The position numbers and the translations under genes were made by a program. A stretch of DNA of 64,000 nucleotides from Labyrinthula sp. Ha (taxonomy: Eukaryota; Sar; Bigyra; Labyrinthulida; Labyrinthulaceae): the NCBI GenBank assembly GCA_015227615.1, contig JAALGZ010000037.1, positions 310,001-374,000 of the forward strand, given 5' to 3'. Below, piece by piece: positions 23,935 to 34,335 of the stretch. Positions within the stretch are counted from its first letter, which is position 1. Every line of letters starts with the position of its first letter. The notes below the pieces were generated by a model that searched no databases, was not told where the DNA came from, and saw only the letters and a list, made by a program, of their open reading frames with translations.

Positions 23935-25857
23935 TTAGATTGTAAGCTTTTCAGTTGAAACGATTGCATCTACTTTTTGAGCTTTCTCCAATTTTTTCTC
24001 AACATCTGCTCCTGAACCTTTCGATTTGCTCCTAGAATTCCAAAGAACCTGTACCGCCGCTAAAACAAAAACAACTAGCAGAAATAAAACCACAAAAGTT
24101 AGTGCGGCTTCCAATACTAAACCCTCTTCTTTTGCAGAGGACATATCTGTTAGTGAATCCGTAGAAATTTCAACTTTGGGAATACAAAGCTCGCAAGTAA
24201 CAGGACATAATTCCCTTATAAAGGCTAATGAACAGTCTTTTTCAAGATCTACACACTCCAAAGGTCCTCCAATAACAACTGATTCCATTCCAGTTGGGAC
24301 AGTATCCTCACAAACTATTGGCGCCGAAGTTGGTAGTAATGTTGGAGCAGATGTAACAGTAGGTGGCGTAGGTGCAGTTGGAACAATTGTTGGAGAATTC
24401 GTTTCTACGAGCTCAGTATACAATATTTCATCTCTTGGTCTAAGTATAAATAAACCTCTTTCTATAGTTGATACAGCAATATTTCCACTTGGATGCATAT
24501 AGTTACTCCAAATTCCTACAGGTTCATTTCCTTCAATATCTGGCGAGGTGTCAAAAAAACCTGCTTCTGAAACATCTGGTGTACCTTGAAGATCCAATAT
24601 TCTAAGTCCAGCAGCATAGTTTGATAAGTACATGAATCTATTACTTATTGCTGGGGAAGAGTAGTTTCCTTCTTCATATGGGGGAGATCCACCCCATCCT
24701 TTGGCATGTATTGCACCCCAGTTGTACAAATTATGGTCAATTGATACATCTCTATGTGTATAATTTGCTCCAAAAACAGGATTTCTTAAGTCTGATACAT
24801 CTACAATATATGTAGTGGTTCTGTTCACAACCTCTTGATACTCATCGAGTTCATCATTCAAGAAAACCCACCTCATGTCTGCCGTTAGCCAACCTTGATG
24901 AGTATAACTTGCAGTTGGATATCCTGTTCTAGATATCCTTTGTATATTTTGTTTATCTGTAACATCGTGAATCGTCAAGGTATCTTCATTATATCCAAAA
25001 AGTATTTCTCTACCAGTAAACCTTTCATCCGGTCCATCATATATCACAATCTGCGCGTCATGAGTATATCCATCATCATCAATACAAGCTTCAAACACAG
25101 GATTAAGCGGATCAGGTTCCAAGTTCAATACATATGGACCTCCTTTACACTTTGTACTTCCAACTGTATATGCATATCCTGTCTCTGTATTCACAGCTAT
25201 ATTATGTGACCGCCCATGTCCTCCATCAACACTATCTGGCTTCATTTCAAAAGGAAACTTTTCTTCTGGAATATCTCTTAGACGGCTAAGATCAAATACT
25301 TGAATTCCATATGTTTTATCAAACTCAGTATCTAAAGATCTATCTTTTACAACATAAGCAGTATTTTTATATACTTTTACATCTGCCCATTGTTCTTTTG
25401 AGCTTGGATTTGGTGCTACAGCAACTTTGATAGGATTTTCTGGATCAGTAGTATCAATAATCCACATTCCGTTATCTACAGTAAGCAGAGTATATTCCTT
25501 TCCTGTCTCTGTATCTTCCCATCCCCAGATATCAGATCCAGAAAATGTTCCTCCTTCAAAATCAATATTCATATCTGTCAGTGGAATGAAAGATTTAAAA
25601 TCCACATCTTTACAAGGAAAAGCTTCTCCGTTAATAAAAACTACTCCAGCAACATCTGCTGTATTGTTGCATGTCTGTGGTGAAAAGGAGGCTTCAAGAT
25701 CTGCTTTTGGAAGTTCTCCAGCATTTATTTTTTCTTTCCAGTAGTTTATCTTCTTATTCATGAGAAACTGTCCATTGAGGCTCATTAGACTATTTCCTGC
25801 TTGGACAGACAAGAAACTTGAAGCAGCCAGTGTGCTCAGCAAAAGACTTTTCTTCAT
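23935..25857 (-). CDS. secreted/membrane-anchored LVIVD-type beta-propeller protein with ShKT-like module
   Basis: A 640-residue protein. Residues 1-20 are a signal peptide (hydrophobic LLLSTLAASSFLS, then VQA). Residues about 60-480 match the 'choice-of-anchor B' LVIVD propeller family: SDIWGWED, LLTVDNGMWIIDTTDPENP, then ADVKVYKNTAYVV, GHGRSHNIAVN, THDAQIVIYDGPD, TYIVDVSDLRNPVF and LRILDLQG are typical blades. A Pro/Thr-rich stalk (about 497-523) follows. Next is a small six-cysteine module ending CPVTCELC (about 524-566), whose spacing resembles ShKT folds common in protist and animal extracellular proteins. A membrane helix (about 585-610) and a basic tail end the protein. It is thus a type I membrane protein with its propeller outside the cell or in the lumen. 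The ligand is unknown. It is an uninterrupted frame ending in TAA, lying directly upstream of the PUFA synthase gene on the same strand. Shared regulation is possible but not shown. Confidence 0.85.
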   Translation of the reverse strand: MKKSLLLSTLAASSFLSVQAGNSLMSLNGQFLMNKKINYWKEKINAGELPKADLEASFSPQTCNNTADVAGVVFINGEAFPCKDVDFKSFIPLTDMNIDFEGGTFSGSDIWGWEDTETGKEYTLLTVDNGMWIIDTTDPENPIKVAVAPNPSSKEQWADVKVYKNTAYVVKDRSLDTEFDKTYGIQVFDLSRLRDIPEEKFPFEMKPDSVDGGHGRSHNIAVNTETGYAYTVGSTKCKGGPYVLNLEPDPLNPVFEACIDDDGYTHDAQIVIYDGPDERFTGREILFGYNEDTLTIHDVTDKQNIQRISRTGYPTASYTHQGWLTADMRWVFLNDELDEYQEVVNRTTTYIVDVSDLRNPVFGANYTHRDVSIDHNLYNWGAIHAKGWGGSPPYEEGNYSSPAISNRFMYLSNYAAGLRILDLQGTPDVSEAGFFDTSPDIEGNEPVGIWSNYMHPSGNIAVSTIERGLFILRPRDEILYTELVETNSPTIVPTAPTPPTVTSAPTLLPTSAPIVCEDTVPTGMESVVIGGPLECVDLEKDCSLAFIRELCPVTCELCIPKVEISTDSLTDMSSAKEEGLVLEAALTFVVLFLLVVFVLAAVQVLWNSRSKSKGSGADVEKKLEKAQKVDAIVSTEKLTI

Positions 25858-26206
25858 TATTGTTTTGTTTAAGGGTGGAATATTATTTTGCTTTATAAGT
25901 ATCTATGAATACCCATGTAATAGAAAACTTCAGTAAGTTTAAGTACGGGAATAAGAATATGTTTTTCATAGTTGTTGATGAAGATCTATTCAAGGACATT
26001 TTGTTATTTATCGGAAAAAAGATATATCTAGTGATGTACCATTAATAAAAATGAAATATTGCTGTTACTGTTCTGGAACAAGTATTGTAGGTCTTTGATC
26101 ATGTATTTGAATGGAATAGCACTGCTGTGGATTTATGTTGACAGTCCTCGGACCGGTGTGGATTCCTCTTTATATGAAATCGTTGAAATAGGTTTTGGTA
26201 TCAATA

Positions 26207-26230
26207 TAACGTTACATTATTGTAACGTTA
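26207..26230. repeat. 24-bp perfect inverted repeat with TAACGTTACA arms
   Basis: The arms TAACGTTACA and TGTAACGTTA are exactly complementary around a 4-nt TTAT spacer. The same AACGTTACATTA sequence recurs at the left end of duplicated segment copy 1 (about 30012). Related AACGTTAA motifs occur near 37230, 55225 and 59460. Confidence 0.8.
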
Positions 26231-26458
26231 AGAATTAAATGATTACCAAATCAAATAATGCGAGATTTTTTACGTTAAGTCTTATATCATAATGATAAGT
26301 TTGTACAAATATTTGTTATGTAATGAGATTTTATGCTAGGTATCCATTCTTATGCTTGAAATCCACAAAGAACTAGTTATATAATAGTTAAGAGTTAAAG
26401 AAAGTTCAATAGATCTTTAGAAAACTCGCTATATTCTATTATTATTTATGCGGGTATT

Positions 26459-26542
26459 AGATTTTAAGGTTTATTATATGCAAAAGAAAAGATAAAGATT
26501 TTAAGGTTTATTATATGCAAAAGAAAAGATAAAGATTTTAAG
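26459..26542. repeat. 37-bp tandem duplication (2.3 copies)
   Basis: A 37-bp unit beginning AGATTTTAAGG is repeated exactly at 26459-26495 and 26496-26532, followed by ten bases of a third copy. The absence of differences indicates a recent slippage event. Confidence 0.95.
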
Positions 26543-29207
26543 CTGGGGCAACAATTATACGGGAAAATTGCCACAAAATGTGTAAGGCTCAGCTAAACGC
26601 TATTTTAAGAAAAATAAAATATGCCATTTGACATTTCTGTTGTTTACTAAAAGGTTATAGGACATAAGAAAGTGAAAAAAAAATATTTATACTCAAGCTA
26701 AGCAGGATTATAAACTTAAACATCACTAAAAAGCATAGGACATAAACATTCGATTCACCAAAGGTAAATTTTAAACGGATAACATGGTGTTCTTGATCCA
26801 ACTATAACCCAAAGCCAACATAAATAAAGCAACCTAATATAATATAGATGTCACCGTTAGGTTCTATAACCCCAATCCAAATAATATATTTTATAATAGT
26901 ATATAGGAAAATCCTCAAGGTCTTTTTTTTTCCTCGTCAATGTATCGTGCTCATTTTTTTTGGAACTAGGTTGTTCAGACTGAATAATTATCACAACAAC
27001 ATGTCTAAGACTTTCTGAAATATGTTTAATTGTTGACCACTAGAAGCTACTCTGCTACTTTGGTCTTATAAACTAAGCTTATGCTCTAAGCAAAATATTT
27101 ATAGTCACTTAATTCTTCTTTTTTGAAACAGCAAGAAATAAACTCCAGTGTCTCATATTAGTATTAAGTTGTTTCGGACTCATGTCTCACAATTGGGTGG
27201 TCAAAACGTTTGAACTCAGCTAGTGTAATATTTACCAAGGTATTCTAAAACTTTTATTTTGCTTGGGTTCAAATAGAGTTGAGAGCATTGTTACAGAAAG
27301 ATAACGAAGCGCTATTTCAAGCCAAGATTTAATAGTTAAGGTTCCAAGTATACCATAGTGTTGTGTCGTATTGGCTATTATCGGGTGGTTCTAATTGTGT
27401 CACCGATCATTTTTCAGATTTTAGTATAACGCTCTAAAAACTTAAACCAGACTTTTAGCTTGTTCAGAAAACTCCTGCAGATATATTGCAATCTGATATT
27501 AATTCTAGACAATACCAAAATTTATTTGATATTTCTTACAACAAGAAAAACATGATTCATAATAATGAAGTGAATAGTATTTGCTCCTTTTCTTCGAAAC
27601 CCCTGAAATGCCATGTTATAAGTTACGAGACGATGCACATTCAGAAAACATTTTCAAGCTCAATTTATACCAGAATATTTGGTAAGCAAGAGTAGTGTTA
27701 ACCAGAAAATGGCTATTCTAAAGGGTCCTTCTTACAATGTTTCTGATTTTCAGAAATCATACATTCAACCTAGCCTCAGAGCAAAATAGTCTATAGATGA
27801 ATTTATTCTCTGCAAGTTTTTGCAAATTGCTAGAAATGATTGTTACCGTAATTTTTGCTTTAGGCAGCTCTAACTCATATGGAACGTTGAGTGGTAAATT
27901 CTTAATAGAGCCTTACGAAGGCTCTCACATATTAGGAAGAAAAGTCGATATTTGGAATAAACTCTATTTTCATTTAATTGATGCAAAGTCTCTAGAAATT
28001 ATCGTTGATATGACAAAGATGCGTCTCTAATTAAATTAACTGGTATATTAGGCTTTAAAAAACCGTTTTATGATTGGAGTACTCTTTAGCAGATTCCTAA
28101 GAGTATCCCTTTGCCTATATCACAGAAACTTTGGGAAAGGACACTGTTCAGGATCCAATATTTCTAAATCAGCAAAGTTATACAGCCTAACTCTGCGAAA
28201 CAATTATAATCGGTAGAAAACCTAAATATTGGGGACTTACTATACCCTCTTGCTACAAAACCATAAACAATTCCCTATTATTCACAGCTACAATTAACTC
28301 AGTTCAACAACTTGGTATCTAGTTGAACCTTGAAATAGTCGAAACGGAATTGTGCTATAAGCTCATGTCCAAATTTTTTGAGACGAAATAACTGTTTTTA
28401 AATGCTTTTGGTATTTTATATACAAGTTACTCTCATGTTAATGATGGTTTTGTAAGGATAAATGAGTTTTTTGCACCTGTTAATATTTTCCCCTGTAAGA
28501 ATAATCAGTTACAGAAGTGAGACTCATAATTTAAATTGTCTCTAAGCCTCTTTTTATGAAAATATCTGCATTATCTTTATTTCCCAAATTTTTAAAGATA
28601 GAAAATTGGTATTTACTGTTTTGACGGCCTACATAACTTAACATTTGATTCAGAGATTTATCTTCTTCTACTGCAAAGAGAATAATCTCTTGACGCTACA
28701 AAAATTTTCTAGGGAATCCAGGTACATTTCATTTATCCCGTCTCAAACTCCTTGATTAAGACTTATCTATCTTGTTTCATACCTTAACTAGTGATGGCTA
28801 TAAAGGCACTGGCAAAGTTAAGCCTTCGTAGAAGCACTCCGGCAATTGGCCCATGTTTCTTCTTAATGCAGGAGCACTCAGTTTTTTGCTCAGATATATG
28901 AACTTTTTACTTCTTGTTTTTTTTCAATTTTTATTTGATTCGAGAAACTCCAACACACAGAGAAAACCCAGTTGCCCAAAATTTTGTGTTCTTGAATGAA
29001 GTATATTCCTCTAACGTTATTCTTTTACTAACGCTAAAACAATACTTCTTGATGCGTGAAATAGCCAAATATACCGTTAATTCAATTTAACGTTACTACT
29101 CTGCTGATACCGATGGCTGTTTTTGTGCTTGACTATATAAACTATTGAGCCCGTTCTAGGATCATTGTCCATGTTTCAGTTGTTGATATGAACATATTAT
29201 AGGACAA

Positions 29208-29245
29208 CCAAGAATCTCGATAGAAACTATTCTCGAGACTCTTGG
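29208..29245. repeat. hairpin with 13-bp arms
   Basis: CCAAGAATCTCGA and TCGAGACTCTTGG form an inverted repeat with one mismatch around a 12-nt loop. It could fold as a hairpin or be the end of a small element. Nothing else identifies it. Confidence 0.6.
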
Positions 29246-29755
29246 TTCTGCTAATTTTACAATTCCCTATTCTTTTTCTCGAACTGAAAATGAACCAATC
29301 TCTCTAGATAGTAGATTCTTGTGTCATTTTGTTTCCAAGCTCTGCCGACAAAAATATATCCCTATTATGTTGATAAAAACGAAAGAAAATATTAAATAAG
29401 TATAATATCTTACAAATTATTCAAGTAAGAACGTTGCTCTACTAAAAAGTTACTTTTTTTCCTCAAAGCAAGAGTTATTCTAGTGATATAAAGCCCATAC
29501 AAGAAATATTTATAGGAGACAAACTCAGGAAGTGTTGTTAACTAACACAGAAACACATAAGCTCTCCAAAAAAAACGAGAATTGATACTAAATATCGAGT
29601 TAGCGTCAAACGGGACAAAACAAAAAAACTCACAGAAAACCCAGTCCCGGTATTTTTATTGGTATCACTAGGTTTTAGTTCAGTTGCTGAGGACTAGGCC
29701 CTGAGTTTGACGTTATATTCAATATTTGGCCCATTTCTCGTAAACCGGGCAATAG

Positions 29756-29875
29756 GCGTGTTTATCGAGATAACAAAAGCCTCTCGAAAAGGATTTTACC
29801 TAAATATTTGTTTTGCGAGATAACGAGAGAACTCTTCTCGAGAAACTCTTGTAAAAACTCTCTCGTTAAACACGC
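29756..29875. repeat. 120-bp MITE-like inverted-repeat element
   Basis: The outer 15 bp, GCGTGTTTATCGAGA and TCTCGTTAAACACGC, are inverted copies with one mismatch. The interior (TCTCG and CGAGA runs) is partly self-complementary, so the whole could fold into a long imperfect hairpin. This looks like a miniature inverted-repeat element. I could not find a convincing target-site duplication. Confidence 0.45.
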
Positions 29876-30574
29876 TTACTCTCAATATAACCAATAAGTG
29901 AAACAAATGACATTATTTTATAAGATATTCTTTATCAAGGACTGGTTAGGATGTTTCTTGAACTCTCATTTACTTCTGAGGAGGTACTGTAAATAGGATT
30001 TCTTAACGCAACGTTACATTACTATAGTTAACGTAAAATTAACGTTATTCACGAGAAGCATGGTAAGTAACGGTAAGTATCAGTATTTTTGGGCAATTCA
30101 ACAACCACCAAAATTTCTCTTCCTGGTTAAAGTCAAAACCAAACAAGTCCACAAAAACACCTTGTGTTAACAAAAAAGGTGTTGCAAAGAAAAATAAGGG
30201 TAGTTTTCAAACATGAACAAAGAATAAGTTGCTCGTTGAAGCTCCTAAACTAGCTCTCTTCTACTTGTTAGAGATCTTGCTTAACTGAACTGTCTGGGGT
30301 ACGTGTTTGTTTATGAAGAGAAATGATTTGATTAGGCAAACAGAAAAAGACTGCCCATCTAAGCTAAAATGATGTTAAAGCAATTTTTCTTGAATACCAT
30401 TTTAGATCATTCCCTGCTAAATTTTCTAAAAGATGTACAATTATTATTGGTGTTGGTTAGAAAACTAATAAAAACCATGAAAATTATATTCAATAGTTAA
30501 GAAAATAAGAAACCCTGCGCTAACAGGGTAAAGTATTTTAAAAAATTAACTTTAATTTACTATTATAATCTCCT

Positions 30575-30778
30575 CTATTCTCTTGGTTTCATCCCCATCT
30601 TGAAGGTTTCATCCGTCATATTTTCTTTCCCCAAATGTTCCTTCAAACCATCAACTCTCATATATTCAAGTCCATTTTCCTGATCAACCTGAACAAATAG
30701 TCTCGTCTTATCAAATTCCCAACTATGATTAGTCCTTTTCTTCTTGTAGAAGTATTTTAGTATTTCAGATGACTTTTT
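30575..30778 (-). pseudogene. conserved minus-strand coding remnant, copy 1
   Basis: On the minus strand about 67 codons read as protein-like sequence (KKSSEILKYFYKKKRTN, then an acidic stretch ending in a stop). The second copy of the duplication keeps the matching frame at 55897-56068 (KKASGILKYFYKKKRTN, then FDKTKVFD). In both copies a stop codon sits just upstream, so no full gene remains. The shared, alignable frame argues it was once coding. I do not recognise the family, though a decayed transposon gene is plausible. Confidence 0.45.
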
Positions 30779-31526
30779 CCATCACATAAATTAATTGTTC
30801 CGAGAAATTGGGGTGTTGAATGGCTTAAATGGTACATTTTCTTATTCAATCTGTCATGAAACTTTTTAGCAGCAGCCTTCTATTACTTGATCTGCTATTT
30901 TGCAACCCCAGCGGCACTTTTAGAAAAGAACTTGCATAGTAAAACCAAGTTATTTTACACGCAACCATACATAAGTTCTTTGGTAAAGTATCAGTATTCT
31001 TCTTAACATAACCCCCAATATCCAAACTTCTAAAGAAGATCACCTAAAATATAAGAACTATAAAAGAATATTTCAGAAAACTCTGGATTTTTCTTTTCCT
31101 CATTCAGGCAAAGGTCTTTTAAATTTCATTGTTCAAATTGAAGATATTGGAAAGAAACGAAGAACTTACACCAAAGCTATATATAACAAATAGGAAAGTG
31201 TTGAGATTTTGATGGCTTCTTATAGCCTGGGAGAACTAAGAGGAAATGCTTCTTGTTGAAAGAGGTCATTTCTTGGAATATGGTTATTGAAGGCTAGCCT
31301 TCCAAAGGTCACTTAACTTCATTGGATGAATTGTCTCATTGGTTTATCTAAATACCCAAAAAATAAAAAGGCAAGGCTATTACAAATTTAAATAAAAAGT
31401 AAAGTAATTGTGTTATGTAGCTACACAAACGTAATATAATTTGTTTTATATCAATTATGAAAATCATGAGGGGGGGTATTTAGATGTATTCAAGCAAGGA
31501 AAAAGATAATAGAAAGAGGTTTTTCC

Positions 31527-31710
31527 GATATATGAAAACAAATTCAATTCAAAAAATTGAACAGGAAAGCAGAAACTAGTTGTTCCTATATATGAAATCT
31601 GCTTTCCCTGAAACAATTAGAAAAAAATTAGTTATTTCTATATATGAAAGCTCATTCTTTTCAGGAAGTCGAACACGAAGGCAGTTGCGATACCTGCTCT
31701 ATATATGAAA
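31527..31710. repeat. degenerate tandem repeat around TATATATGAAA
   Basis: Four copies of TATATGAAA at about 31531, 31591, 31643 and 31704 (spacing 60, 52 and 61 bp) are embedded in related sequence with GAACAGGAAA/GAAACAATT-like surroundings. It is an imperfect minisatellite inside the insertion. Confidence 0.6.
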
Positions 31711-32142
31711 GCTCAATCTCTTGAAGAAACCAAACAGGAAACATTTGTGAAATCTCAGTTTTTCAAAAAAAGAAGGGGTGGATTTATACGTGCTGAAAAT
31801 CCACACGGGGTTAGGGTTACCCTTTTTAAAGAATAGGTAGCCATTGACTATGTACATGAGAAAACAGGCATCCAAACATATTTTGAGAAACAAAAAAGAA
31901 GAGACATATTATGCAAAAAAAAGACCACAAATGCACATGCAACAATAACAAAAAAAACAAACACCCCATTTTAAAAAATTATTAAAAAATCAGGAAACAA
32001 AACATTTAAGAAACGAACTGATATATGGTACCAGAAATGGTTGCACTGAAAGTTACTCACGAGACAAGATCCAGCAATAAGGGTAACGGAAGTGAATATT
32101 ATTATAAAACTCCCTAGGAAAGCCCAAAGTACAGATATATTA

Positions 32143-33480
32143 TTAGAAAATGTATTTAGTGGTTAAAGTTAAACTACTATGGCTTTTCTCAACTTTTTCT
32201 TTCCTTCCTATTTTTCTCTTTCTTGGAGAAAATATCGTCGAACCAGATTGCTGGGAAAGCGACATATCCACATCGGAAAGTTTCCTATCGATTTTCGGTC
32301 TCCAGGCGTTTTTCATCCATACGATGTAGCATGCACCTTTCTCCATCCTTCATCAATGCTGTGATGAGCTTCTTTACATAGTTTTTTGCAGGCTGATTGC
32401 AACATCCAGCACCTGACACCTAGGTTCTTAGGCACTAACAGATCCTTGAAGTCAGGTACCTTAACATTGAAGTTCAAATTATCATCTTCTGATATTTCTG
32501 TTCTTCCCAACTCTTTCAATGCTACGACTAACAATGGATGGTTCTCAAAACACCATCTGGCAAGTAAATATATTCTCTGAATATATTGTACTTGCAATTT
32601 AATACAATCACGAGCGAAATGCCTATACGGGAGGTTTAAGTTTGTTCAGCAAGCGCATGTAGAACACATAATGATGTTGTCATCAACTCTTTCAATGGGC
32701 AACCCAAAACTTCTTGACTCACGGTTCATCTTCCCCACAACCAACTAGGTTTTGTCACCTCAATCAAATGAGATGAAGCAGTCATGAACCTTCTTCAACT
32801 CTACTGTCAATTTTTTACTTCATCCAAAACATCACCTCCTTCAACAACAAGTTTTTTTTTACTTTTTGCAATTTTGACCTGGTCTAGTCTTCAACTTGTT
32901 TATCATACTAGAAGAAAAGTTGATTAAGGGTCCATCTTTTTTGCTTCAGGGAGAGCTTACTTCTTCCTTTTAACTTAGAATGAAATCCTTCAACAAGTTG
33001 GGCTGAAACAGGTTCAAAAGCCAAGTTGCTCTTAACAAAAGTCCAGTACATGGATTTTTGTTTTCTTGAACATTTCTTAAGAATATTTCCTGCTAATGGT
33101 CTTGAAACTTTCTCATTACATTATACATCTCTTCTTCAAATTGACTCTCAGAACCTAGATCTTCATGCAGTAGCTCTTTAAGAGAATTCATGAACGTCTT
33201 AAACTCAACACCCACGATGTCCTTTGGCTGCAGATTAAAAGCAAGAGGAAATGTACTCTACGCAGTAAACATGAGCCACTTCAAGATCCTGGTCTGACTT
33301 TGACAGAGCTAGTGACTTAATGGACATGGTTATCTTCATGTGCTTCAGCTTAAGGTCTTTGAGGTCTCTTTTTGCATCCACGTTATTTTTGGTTTGTACT
33401 AGACTGCAATCGAAGATTAATGTTTTCTTGAAATAATCAACACCACGGGAATCATCGGCACAAGGATTTATTTGAAGAGT
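32143..33480 (-). pseudogene. decayed transposase-like coding remnant
   Basis: On the minus strand several frames give protein-like stretches broken by stops and frameshifts. About 33230-33460 reads ADDSRGVDYFKKTLIFDCS then many Lys/Asp residues. About 32940-33080 reads MYWTFVKSNLAFEPVSAQL then VEGFHSKLKGR. 32313-32597 and 32143-32346 give two overlapping open frames of 94 and 67 codons. The order and orientation continue from the intact N-terminal frame at 33826-34212. The Trp-...-Phe-His-Lys-Leu-Lys pattern recalls transposase domains, but I cannot name the family with confidence. It is certainly not an intact gene. Confidence 0.45.
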
Positions 33481-33825
33481 TCATGGGTCTTTTCGATCGA
33501 AACTGAGTCGGAGTACAGACCAACTAATTATTTTTGTAATTTAGCTTAAGAACTTAATCTTTTTATCGATGATCATCCATTCTCTTCATTAGCAAAATAC
33601 ATTTCAATTATTTATCCTTCGCTAAACTCTGTTGAACAGTCTTTACTAAAATCTACACGTTAGTGTCTTCAGAGTTTCTACCTTCAGTTCAAAATATTTT
33701 AATTCGTGTTTAACTAAAAATATCTCAAGGTACACACCGAAGCTCGCAATGTGATGCAAATTCAACACTTACCAAGCCGCTACCAGCTAATTCTAAGTAC
33801 CTTGCCATTTTTAGCTGATTTCCTC

Positions 33826-34212
33826 TTAGATCAGATCGGAACATTCTTCCTTTGGATCCAATTTAACTTTATGTCCTAGCTGTTTAAGGTTCTTATTTTG
33901 GAAGAATAACTTTGCTAGATTTAGATCACACTCAACGTTTAGCCCAAAAGCACAAGTAGGTGAAGAAATACATTGAACATTACATCTTCTTAGCATTCCC
34001 TTGTTAAAACAAAACATTCTTTTGGTGTCTTCCTCAGAGAACCTGTGTGATGAGGCTCTTTTGTATCTAAATCTGTTCGCAGCGACGGTGCTAAGTACTT
34101 CAAATAAATTTTCTGGTATTAAAGCTCTCAATACGGCCCACTCATAATTTGGAACCGTTTGGCTCTGTGGTTGGGAGTCAAGTTCCTCTGTTTTGACTGA
34201 CTTTGTGCCCAT
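33826..34212 (-). pseudogene. N-terminal part of a transposase-like protein with possible Cys/His DNA-binding domain
   Basis: A 128-codon open frame whose start is followed by an acidic/Gln-rich leader. A region then reads FRYKRASSHRFSEEDTKRMFCFN with later cysteines (RRCNVQCISSPTCAFG). This arrangement of aromatic, basic, Cys and His residues recalls the small zinc-binding DNA-recognition domains (FLYWCH/WRKY-GCM1-like) at the N-terminus of some Mutator-like transposases. That comparison is inference. The frame stops at 33826 and the rest of the protein is found only as broken remnants downstream, so I treat it as the surviving first part of a dead transposon gene inside the insertion. Confidence 0.4.
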
Positions 34213-34335
34213 TTCATTTCGTGTCTTTTCCTTTTCTTACAAATTTTGGGCCATGTGGCCTAAAATCCGCCTGTTTTCTTAGTGGAATGGTCTTCCAAAG
34301 GCTAGTCTTCCAAAACCCGACTCCCTGTTTCTTAA

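Larger units (their letters stand above)
25858..30008. other. intergenic region with small repeats, no recognisable gene
   Basis: No coding region can be supported. It contains the separate items listed (24-bp AACGTTA palindrome, 37-bp tandem duplication, two hairpin elements) and several AACGTT motifs near 29013-29095. The base composition is strongly AT. Confidence 0.5.
31275..34335 (-). mobile_element. 3-kb insertion specific to copy 1, decayed transposon
   Basis: This block is absent from the matching place in copy 2 (near 56570). A 15-bp direct repeat with one mismatch (GGCTAG[C/T]CTTCCAAA at 31292-31306 and 34300-34314) sits near its two edges. The minus strand carries a broken transposase-like coding region (33826-34212 and remnants down to about 32143). 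It also has a small tandem array (31527-31710). Family assignment is uncertain. A Mutator-like element is my best guess from the order of a zinc-binding-like N-terminus and a later region reading WTFVKSNLAFEP...LVEGFHSKLKG. Confidence 0.5.
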
